A DNA stretch of 64,000 nt from Pegea sp. RAD2-039 (Eukaryota > Chordata > Thaliacea > Salpida > Salpidae). Position 1 is the stretch's first letter. Every line of letters starts with the position of its first letter. Location of the stretch: positions 2,480,001-2,544,000 of the forward strand of contig JAQGEQ010000084.1 in NCBI GenBank assembly GCA_034620365.1, in the 5' to 3' direction. A program made the position numbers and the translations under genes. Positions 11,482-20,746 of the stretch are shown here, in pieces. The notes below the pieces were generated by a model. That model was not told the DNA's origin. It made no database searches and saw only the letters and a list, made by a program, of their open reading frames with translations.

Positions 11482-14400
11482 CTAATTGCTTTCTTGTGAT
11501 TGGCTAGTCGCATTTTCGCAATTCGAGAACACGGGTGTTGTTTGTATAATTTCTTGCAAATGCTTCGAAATATTTTCACAAGCCTTATAAACTTTATCCA
11601 AATATTCTGGTATCCCTGAAAAACAAATTAAAAAAGTGAAATTATTAGAAGATAAAAATAGTAGACCAACCAGTAGAAGTTATCCAAGATGTTAGACGAT
11701 TTGGTAAAGCAGTTTTTGGCTCATCACTATAAGTAAGGAGAAAGTCCATTCCCGGGTTATCAGCTTTGGTGTGAGGTTTGATAAAAATATGAGAGATATA
11801 AGTAGGAACACGAACATATTTTGTTTCTTCTTTACAACTAGGATGTTCAACCGATCTATTGAAATATCAAAACTATTTGATTAAAGTAGACTTGATGAGA
11901 CTTAAATTCAGATTAAACAAATGTAAAAAGCTTTTTGATTGGATAAAAGCTCAAAAAATTCTCAATTGAAGTTTATGTTTCGACCAATAAGAAAGCTTCT
12001 TTATCTACAATCGTGTTTATTAGCAGAGACAAATTTGTTCACCTTGACATGACTGCAAGTATTTTTCCTCCATCTAAAACCTAGAAGTATTAAAAAATAA
12101 GATCATAAAGGTGAAATAATTAAATAAATAAATATATATTTTAAGAATTATAAGTTAATTGAATTGAACAAACAGATATAGTTACTCACATCTTAATATA
12201 TCAATTTAATATTCATAAATTTGAAAAAAACTTCAGTAAGATATTCATATTATAAACAAAAATGTTTAAAATAGATGTTCCCAACATCCAGACCACTCAT
12301 AAATAAACAAGATCATGTGATAAGTTACTAGATGTTTCAAAATATGATAAAATGATGCAGCAAGACAAAATCAATTTTGGAGTAGACACCATTTTGAAAG
12401 AAGTTTTGGAATGAAACAAAAAAGAACCAAAATTTCAGCTGAATATATCATAATGTTGATTAGTAACTATCAGCAGAATAACTAAATATATTATGACGTC
12501 ATTTTAGTGGATCAATAAATGCTGGAAGATGAGCTTGTGAAGAATTTTTGATGAAGTTGTTGAATGTACAAAACAGTTAATTCAAGAAAAGGTGAAATTT
12601 AAAGAAGAGTTAAGATATATGATGTAAAGTTACTTCATATGAAGTCAAATCGATTTGGGTGAGATAGAATTTTAAAAGTAAGTAAATTAATCTCAACTTT
12701 TGAATAATTTGCTTCTAACTTTTCTAACTAAATATTACTTAATAATCAAATAAATTTGAGTATTTGTAAACTTTTGGATGAAAATGTTGCTAATAGTTTA
12801 AATATATCATTAAAACTATAATATCATGATTTCATTCGAATGTCAAATGTTTTAAAACCCAAGTCATCAAAAAAATTTGCACTTTTGAGTATTTTAGATG
12901 AACTTAAAAGATGAACAAAACAATAATTGTTTTGCTGAAGTATTTTCTTGACAAATTTAGCTTATATAAAGTTTATAGATACAATTTCATGTAAATTGTT
13001 GTTTAAATCGTTAAAATAAATCAAGAAATAAAAGAAAAGTAATTTAGGTAATTAGATAGACAAATATAACATCAGCTAGAAGCTTTTGTGTACAGAAAAT
13101 AGTTATTCTGAACAAAAATTAACGCAAGCTAGTTGTGATAACAACAAAACATTATTCAGCCAGAAAAAATTACTGCAATCACAAGAAAAGGTTTAGATAT
13201 CTGAAAATCGAAGACTTTTATAATATCCAAATTATTTACAATTTAAAAAACACAAAACTTTTCTAACAATAAGTTTTAGCGCGAAATAAAACCTAAAGAA
13301 ACAAATAGTTTTGATCAACTAAATCTTTTAAAAGACTTCTTTCAAAGATTATCTCTTCACCGCTTAATTTAGAAGATAATCGCTTAGTAGACTTTTAATA
13401 AACAAATTTCTTCTATTAAAATCTTTTAAAGTCAAATTTAAACATTATTAAACAATATTTTATCCAAATCTATATTCTTGTACTCAGTTTAAAAAGATGA
13501 AGAAAGAAAATAACTCTGAGATTGAAAGTCTGGAAATGGAATCAAAAAGCGATATTGCTTCAGAATCGACAAATATTGAAGATGATTCAATTGCTTTAAA
13601 ACCAAGTGCACATGCCGGTAGGCCAAGCTACAAAAAACAAAAGAAGAAAATCCCTGCAGAGGATAAAGATTATTTGAGTAGTTCCAAATTTAGTTTACTT
13701 TCTGATAAGACATCATATGCTCACCAGCAAGCAAAAAAAATGAAAGTCACTTTCAGTAAAAATGAAAAGAAAAAAAAGTCACCTTTATGTGAAGAGGAAG
13801 AATGGGAAAAGTATATGAAGAAAAATGGACTAAAACCCAGTCTAGGTGGTGCCCCCTCGCCCAGCAGCCGCGTCCCTTCTTTTATTGCTATGGTAAAAAC
13901 CGCTATTCGTGACTTGAAGCCATATAAGATGACACACAAGGAAGGAATAGCAAAGTAAGAAAATAACTTTTATTACATTAAAGAAAAATATTCACAAAAA
14001 TTTACTTTTAAAATTAAAAATAATTAAAGTTCTTTTATTTATAATAAAAACTTTGTTATAGATACATCGAAATAAGATACAGAGTAAAAAATTGCAAACT
14101 TTTAAAGTATGTCCTAAAATGGATGGTTGAAATGGATATTCTAAAAAAGAAGGGTTGCAATTTCAATTTTGTAAAAAAAAGGTGGGTTTACAATTAGTAA
14201 AAAGTAATTTTCTTCAAAGTGAAGACTCATCAGCAATTTTTCTACTGAAAATTGATATAAACTTTTAATGATAGAATGTTTATGGATAGTCAAAGTGTTG
14301 CTAGTTGTGATGAAACGACAGTTTCTAAACCAAAAAGAAAATGTCCTCCAAAACGAAAAACGTGTCCACCAAAAAGAAAAACATGCCGACCTAAACCAAA

Positions 14401-16480
14401 ATGTCCCCCAAAAAGAAAAACATGCCGACCAAAACCAAAATGTCCGCCAAAACGAAAAAAGTGTCGACCTGAACCAAAGTGTCCACCAAAACCAAAGTTA
14501 ATATTAGATATTTTTCGAAATTTATAATCATAACAAAACTTTTCGTCAGCAGAAAACTTAAGTGCTATTACAGGGCAAAAAGCAAGAAAACTAAACCAAA
14601 CAAATGTAAAAGTTCGAAACGACACGAAGGATGTGAACGGGTTCGTTGCAATTGCTACGAAAAGTTGAACTCAAAGAAGAACAGAATTAAACTGAAATCT
14701 AGATATGTGAAAAAGTGCGGGAAGATATACTTAGAGAGTGTTTACATCTAGACAAGATTAATGATAATCGAAGATAAAGTCAGAAGGAGAAGTGAATCTT
14801 ACCTTTGACCTCCTGACATAAACATATTCTCTTGGTTTGAGAGGATACTGTTAATAAATATCAAAATTACTAGTTAGTGATTTACAATTCGCATATTGTT
14901 TGTGAGAAATAAAAAATAATTATCTAAATTAATTATTATAATTATCATTATTTATAATCAATCTAATATTAAAGTTTTAAGACTTCTGAATTATTTGGGT
15001 GAACAAAAGTGATGCTAAACAATTAGTAGCAAAAAAACTTACAGGATAGGCAGTTATCCACCTAAGCACTTCTTCTTTTGTTTCTTTGTTTTGATCAACA
15101 ACATCAATTTCAATAACTAGTTTGTCCCATACTTTACGATAATTTAAATCAGTTTGAACAGTAAAAAAATCTTTTGCACAAATTTCCACATTTCGACCCA
15201 ACACTAAAATAAAACAAATTAATGGAAATAGAAGTATAAAAAGTTGACAAAAATGACAGTTTGTATTAAGTAATTACAAAAACTACTTTTAGAAGATAAA
15301 AAGAAAAACCTTTATAAATATAGCTATCAGTTTTTTTCTCGTAGACTTTCCAGATCTTAATAGTAGGAGTGTTTAAGATATTCTCCCACTCTTTAGGAAT
15401 TCTACTATCTAGAAAATATATTTTAAATTGGATGAATTACTCATTAGTAGCAAAATAATCTTTAAAACAATTAGAGATAGATACAATAACAAAAGTATAG
15501 AAATAAATATTCATAAAATCAATATTATCCTGATAAATTCTGAAACTAAAAAAGAAAATATTATTAATAAAAATATTGTTAAAACAAATTATTTTTACTA
15601 TTGCTTAGTAATCATAAGAAACAAACCTTTTAATGATAGTAATGATGATTTATCTTCTTTTATTGGACTTAATAAATCAATCTCATGGGCATAACTAAAA
15701 TATATAGAATAATATCATTATAATATAAATTATTATAATAAACATAATTTTACACAAAAAAATTTATAAAAATTATTATGAATGCTACTCAGTAAAAATT
15801 TGTTTTATTTATTTATTGCAATAAATGTGAAGGAGGGTACCTAAAGAGAGCACCTCTCGCTAACACACATTCTCACAGATTAGATTTTATATTACAAAAT
15901 AAACATTAAAATGACTTTATTAATATGAATTTAGAGACATAGCATACTAAAGAAAAAATTATTACATCAAAAATTTAATTTACCATGAAGCATTTTAAGA
16001 AGTTAAAAAATAATAAACTTTTGCTTTATTGGTTTTTAGTTAACAAATTTTATATAAAAGTTTAATAATAAAACAACTAAAAAGTAGAAAAGTATACCTT
16101 TTAATTTCATCATCACTAATTCCATCTTTTTCCCATGAAAATGTGCCTATTGTACTAGCAAATAAATAAACTATATTTGATTTTGGAATCTTCATTGACT
16201 TTAAAAGAGAAATATAGAGCCTTTGCCATGTATAAGATTTATAAAAATTGAAAGGATTCCTTGAACCAGTATTTGATCTTTTGGTTTGATATTGTCTATA
16301 TGATTTGAAAGATCGAAAATAATTTACAGATTTGTCACAAAAAGAAGAATATGAAATATAAAATGAACCAGCAGGTTTCTGAGTACACTTGGTAAAATTA
16401 CGAAACCAGTTTTTATAATCCATTCTTAGTTTAGTTGAACATTGTTTTGATAAGTTTGATATAAATGTCTGATAATTCAT
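11482..16480 (-). CDS. STARD7: StAR-related lipid transfer protein 7 (START domain)
   Basis: This is a phosphatidylcholine-transfer protein that supplies mitochondria. Eight exons on the minus strand: 16480-16098, 15694-15627, 15408-15310, 15203-15043, 14847-14803 (45 nt), 12080-12043 (38 nt), 11855-11671 and 11615-11482 (TAG). They total 1,113 nt and 370 residues, equal to the length I recall for human STARD7. The N-terminal exon is rich in Ser, Tyr, Lys and Arg, as expected of a mitochondrial import sequence, and ends FSWEKDGISDDEIKR. START-domain landmarks are KIWKVYEKKTDSYIYKV, DLNYRKVWDKLVIEIDVV, EVLRWITAYPYPLKPREYVY, SVEHPSC, DFLLTYSDEPKTALPNRLTS and SWITSTGIPEYLDKV. The start was taken at MNYQTF; an in-frame Met 25 codons upstream is possible. 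Intron 14802-12081 holds a complete gene on the opposite strand. Confidence 0.93.
12081..13496. other. Left part of the large STARD7 intron
   Basis: This is intronic AT-rich DNA that also serves as the presumptive 5' flank of the nested histone-like gene. It has one perfect TGACGTCA octamer near 12494. Just before the nested ATG a CTTGTACTCAG acceptor-like site sits 9 nt upstream, so a 5' untranslated exon or a trans-spliced leader could join there. Confidence 0.4.
13497..14751 (+). CDS. Linker-histone/protamine-like protein with Cys-rich repeat tail (nested gene)
   Basis: This is probably a DNA-compacting chromatin protein, perhaps of sperm. Four exons: 13497-13954, 14062-14181, 14275-14496 and 14553-14751 (TAG). 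They total 999 nt and 332 residues, in phase throughout. Residues 1-127 are acidic then lysine-rich. Residues about 128-193 form an H15 winged-helix domain: SFIAMVKTAIRDLKPYK, EGIAKYIEIRYRV, LKYVLKWMVEMDILKKKGCN. Residues about 210-266 are a tandem repeat of the type KRKCPP / KRKTCRPKPKCPP, with eight Cys spaced 6,6,5,6,5,6,5 residues apart. Residues 267-332 are Lys/Arg-rich with six more Cys. The fold assignment of the middle is strong; the role is inferred from composition (H1-type PL proteins and Cys-cross-linked protamines). It lies wholly inside a STARD7 intron, antisense to it. The short repeat could vary in copy number between individuals. Confidence 0.82.
15810..15880 (-). repeat. Solo 3' end of LINE family A
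   Basis: This is a 70-bp relic of the LINE 3' terminus in a STARD7 intron, reading on the minus strand TGTGAGAATGTGTGTTAGCG, then GAGAGGTGCTCTCTTTAGGT and ACCCTCCTTCACATTTATTG. The same block terminates the longer LINE copies at 18395-18460 and 43592-43657. It is a severely 5'-truncated insertion. Confidence 0.8.
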
Positions 16481-16559
16481 TTTTATTACATAGTAGCATT
16501 GACCTATAAAAATATCACAATATAACAGCCAAAAATATTTTGCACAAAACTTCACATTA

Positions 16560-17304
16560 ATGTACTAAAATTCTATAAAAAATGTATTTATAACTAACTG
16601 TTTTTAATCATTTAAAGTAATACAAGGTAAGTAAAATATTTTTATTAAAAAACAGGTAAATTTGAAAGTAGATATCAAAATAGTAAAAAGTAGTTAAACT
16701 AAAATATTTTTGAAAAGTATTGAATTTATTAAAAACAAGTTTTAAACAAAAACATATCAAAAATAGTTACATAAAAGTTAAAAAAATATATATCTGAAGT
16801 TTTCTTGTAACTAAAATATTATAAAACAAAATAAATAAAAATATTATTTACTACTGCTTATTACACAAGTTATCCAAAATTCAAATAAACGAATTAAATT
16901 TGTAAAATTGAAAAGAAATAATCATGCATCCCATAGATAATGTAAAAATGTTTTATATAAACTGTTGAGCTAATCTAATAAGTTCTGTGGCTTACTACAT
17001 ACAATTTGAAAAAAATGAAGAATTACAGCATATAAGCAACTTATTGAAACTGAGTAAAAGTCAAAAAAAGCAATTTTTATAAGATTTAATACAAAACATA
17101 ACGTGCACGACAATTATAAAGTCAAATAAAACATTTTATAACATTCGTTAGACTAAAAGTACCTTTTATACAATACTCGTACAGCTAATAAGCTAATATG
17201 TTTAGTAATAAAGTATCTTACATACGATTTAGACAATACTTTAGATAAAAAATATATAATAGTGATATTTTATTTAAAAATAAATCAACAACTTTATCTT
17301 AAAG
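16560..17304. other. AT-rich intergenic stretch upstream of STARD7
   Basis: This is the presumptive STARD7 promoter flank, extremely A/T-rich with no recognisable motif or exon. Confidence 0.35.
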
Positions 17305-18475
17305 TATTATGACAAATAGTTATCTACTCGTAGTCAAATCACCAGTGGTGTTCCTCAGGGTTACGTTCTGGGTCCCCTTCTCTTTTTAATTTTCATTGAA
17401 GACCTCATTAGAAGACTAGTAGCAGTAGATGATTTCAGTGTGTTTGTGTATGCAGATGACATCAAGCTATTATCTTGCAATCCTTCAAAACTTCAAACTG
17501 CACTACACACTGTAGAAAACTGGCCTATAAGCTGGCAGCTCAGAATCCAGTCCATAAAATCTGAAGTTATAACTTTCTCCCGTAAACCAGCTGCAAATTC
17601 CTTGAACCAATATTCCATCAATGGATCTATTATTAAACGAATATCTTCGGTCCTAGACCTTAGCATTACTCTACCATCTGACTTTAAGTGACACAATTAT
17701 GTTTCCAAAATCAACCAACCTTGTCTACCTCATTATAAAGACCTCTAATACTAAGGATCCATACTTCTTTATCAGTCTCTTCAAATTGTACGTATGTACA
17801 ATTCTTGAATACAAAGTCAGTGCATGGATGCCAAATCAAGTTGGTGATATCAAAAAAATTGAATTTGTTCAGGCAAGATTTATGAGATTGGTATGCAGTA
17901 GACTTTATACTAAATGTAATAATTATGAACATCGTCTCAGCTCCTAAAATTTAAGTACTTTGGAAATTCGACAGATTTAATACAACTCAATTCTTATTTT
18001 ATAAATTATCTATAATTTAATTGACGTTAAATTCGATAGTCCCTCTCTCAAGTTATATCAACTCAGATGACACAAAATACACCTTAGTAAGCCCATATCA
18101 CGTATTACTTCAATCAGAGGGAATTTCTCGTACTGCACAATTAGTACTTGAAACCAGCTGCCATCAGACATTGTCATGTCAGAATCACTCGTGTTGTTCA
18201 AACAGAAGTTATGATATTACCAACATTGCCATTTCTAAATTGTGATTTTCCCTTTTTTTATACTATTTACATTTTATGTAATTGTCACTGTTATACTGTA
18301 TGGGAATTACTAAACTGCCATGTGTTACATCTTTTTATTTCTATATTTCCAGCTTAATTATATATAATTGGTATTATTACATATTATATTAGTTGTTAGA
18401 GTGTGTGTTAGGGAGAAGTGGTATTTTTAGGTACTCTCCTTCGCGTTTATTGTAGTAATTAGATAGATAAAAAAA
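17305..18475 (+). mobile_element. Non-LTR retrotransposon family A, 5'-truncated and decayed
   Basis: This is a fragment of a CR1/Jockey-like LINE reverse transcriptase. SGVPQGYVLGPLLFL (RT motif region B) and VYADDIKLLS (catalytic YADD, about 17450-17480) are readable in one frame to about 17690. After a frame change come the thumb and C-terminal signature IKKIEFVQARFMRLVC (about 17850-17890) and a further broken stretch to about 18245. Several stops and frameshifts make it inactive. The 3' terminus (18395-18460) is the GTGTGTTAG…CTCTCCTTCG block followed by an A-rich tail at 18461-18484. The 5' portion (endonuclease, ORF1) is missing. Confidence 0.85.
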
Positions 18476-18689
18476 AAATAAAAGCACGTTAAAATATATT
18501 ATCAGCTTTAGTGTATACATTGTAAGCTATATTTTTCGTCCTTAGATAATTTGTAAAAACTACATTAAATCCTTAAATGACAGAAAATTAAACCAAAACA
18601 TTAAAAAATGCTAAAAATTTTGCTGAAAGTAATTCATACCACTCTGATTTGTAGAAGATATATTTCATCTATATATCTATTTTGTATCT

Positions 18690-18885
18690 ATCTATTAGCG
18701 ACAATATGAACAAGTGGTTAAGTCAGTTGACTGATTATCCATTATGCTTTGCACGTGTGGGTTAGAAACTTACTCTATCATTATTGTATTGAATACATCA
18801 TGTTGGTATATTACGCGCTGAGTACAGAAGAGCAGCGTGAGCTGAAATATCTCACTATTAGACCTAATATTTGATGAAACTACCG
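18690..18885 (+). repeat. tRNA-Ser-derived SINE head, copy 3a (sense)
   Basis: Positions 18699-18781 closely resemble a serine tRNA. AAGTGGTTAAG is the D-arm, TTGACTGATTATCCA the anticodon arm (apparently from ACTGCTAATCCA of tRNA-Ser-GCT), TTATGCTTTGCACGT the long variable arm and GTGGGTTAGAAAC the T-arm. The acceptor stem is decayed. It is followed by about 100 bp of body (GGTATATTACGCGCTGAG…) and then meets an oppositely oriented copy. Confidence 0.65.
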
Positions 18886-19055
18886 AGCGACCTAGGACAG
18901 TGACATTGAGGTCAACGGCTTGTAGATTTTTTTCTTCCACATCTTTTCCTTCTCTCGAAGGCTGTCGTTCTATTTACTCATAGCTGGGGAAGATACTATC
19001 GCACTGTATCTTCAGCGACGAGATGGGATTTAAGTTGAATAATTGTCACAATAGA
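18886..19055 (-). repeat. tRNA-Ser-derived SINE, copy 3b (antisense)
   Basis: The shared SINE body is seen in reverse: GACATTGAGGTCAACGGCTT at the left end, AGCTGGGGAAGATA, then CTGTATCTTCAGCGACGAG. Only the T-arm side of the tRNA head remains (GATGGGATTTAAG). With copy 3a it forms a tail-to-tail pair. Confidence 0.6.
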
Positions 19056-19399
19056 GACTTAAGAATTTTCTAAATTGTTTATTGATATACTGAAAGTGTA
19101 AATGATTTTATACAAAAATCATAACTAAAAAAACTTAGTTATTTTTTATAAATGACACTTTTCATTAACTTTATTATTATTATATTGCATCAATAGAATA
19201 CCTTGATCTTATTAGAATATACGATGTCATTGTATTTTCAACTTTATTTGAGAAAACAGTAAATCTATATGAAATAGATTTCATGTAAATTAACTTGTTG
19301 ATTTTAACTGAAATACTTACTTTATTATAGTTCAACTAAATCTTTTGTATATCTGAAATATACTTCTAACTCGAACGCAGCAATTTTTGCACATTTAGC

Positions 19400-20280
19400 A
19401 AAAGAACTGAAGATGCCGATGAACTAATTTTACTGTACATAATTTGAAACAAAAACCAGCCTAACAAAGACAAAAGTTGTAAGCCGAAGCGTTTGTTCCA
19501 CACCCAATCAGTACCAATGGCTGCGTCATTGAGGTTCTAGATTGTTTAGTATATCTCGGCTCAATAATAACATCATCAGTATCAATAGAAGCCGAGATCA
19601 ACAGCTGCATCGGTAAAGCATCTGAGTACATTTACACCGTTTACCTCTAGGGTCTGGAATAATCTATCGAAACCAAGGTTGCCATGTACAGAGCCTCTGC
19701 CTGCAGTGCGCTACTATACGCCAGTGATACTTGCACTTTGTCGAAGGCCAACGAATATAAACTTAATACTTTTCATTTTCGTTATCTTCATCGCATATTA
19801 CGTTTAACGTGGATACAAAGATCTCAAACAAGGAAGTCTTAAGGTGCACTGGTGTGATAACAATGTACAGCATGCTTAACAAGCAAAGGCTTCGCTGGCT
19901 GGGACACGTCCATCGGATGGATGACGGATGGATTCCAAATGATCTGTTGCATGGAGAGCCACCAAAAGGTAAACGCAATATTGGCCGTCCTTGTTTTCGC
20001 CTTAAAGATACTTGCAAGCTTGATAAGAAATCGCTCAACATCAATACCAGCAATAGGAAGATATTGCAGCAGATTGCTCTGAATAGCGCTTTCTACTCTG
20101 CAAACTAATGAAGGGTAGAAAAGGAAAACCAGTTTCTAAGAAAGAAGAAAAAAACCATTAAGAATTTTTTCTCTTGCATCTTAATGTATTTTGTTTTATT
20201 TTTTATACAATTACTCGAAGCACATTCCCCGAATGGTTGATCTCGGCCGAAGCAGGCCCTTATTATCATTATAATACTTT
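19400..20280 (+). mobile_element. Non-LTR retrotransposon family B, C-terminal fragment
   Basis: This is a second, unrelated LINE lineage. About 19525-19625 reads VIEVLDCLVYLGSIITSS with EAEINSCIGKASE, a post-RT signature of many invertebrate LINE proteins. About 19810-20010, after stops and frame changes, reads KEVLRCTGV…, LRWLGHVHRMDDG and GEPPKGKRNIGRPCFRLKD, the C-terminal signature. The 3' UTR ends in CTCGGCCGAAGCAGGCCCTT and a short TTATTATCATTAT tract near 20276. It is not functional. The family is not assigned further. Confidence 0.8.
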
Positions 20281-20746
20281 TAACTAAATCCTCATATTAA
20301 TGTTAACCTACAGTCCTTAAATTTTATGCAGTTATGTACTATACCGTCAAAGGCTAATTATTTGATTAACTACAATCCTTTTAGAATACGTACTTAATGT
20401 TTTAATGTGCCATCAAATTTAATGACTAGCTGACGTATTTCAAATTTATATTTATTAAAGCTAATCAAATTAATCCTTAACTACTTCAATAATTATATAC
20501 TGAACAAATTTTGTCCCTAAAATATTAAATGATTCCACACAAAAGTCATTTTTCGAAATGTAAATTTGAAATCCAACGTTAGATTATTCGGTTAAACAGC
20601 TAGATTTAACTGTATATAGTAAAACGCGCTTCACTTAAACTTATCAAGTGTTTATAAATACATTTTTCACCAAAAATTTGTCTATTTCATATTTTTATCA
20701 ACATTTTTATCTTAGGTATTGATTTAAAAATTTATCCTTTTGAAAT
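20281..20746. other. Upstream flank of TBC1D31
   Basis: This AT-rich presumptive promoter region has no recognisable motif. A CTTAGG acceptor-like site 33 nt before the ATG could join a 5' untranslated exon. Confidence 0.35.

Noticed and set aside
12043-12073. Acceptor at TTTTAG|ATGGAGG for the small STARD7 exon
   Set aside because: It gives the wrong phase. The acceptor 7 nt upstream (TTCTAG|GTTTTAG) yields VLDGGKILAVMSR in frame with both neighbours.
14290-14625. 111-codon Phe/Gly-rich open frame antisense to the histone-like tail
   Set aside because: The GGHFGFGRHVF repeats are only the reverse complement of the CPPKRK repeat. The sense frame continues an H1 domain with matching splice phases.
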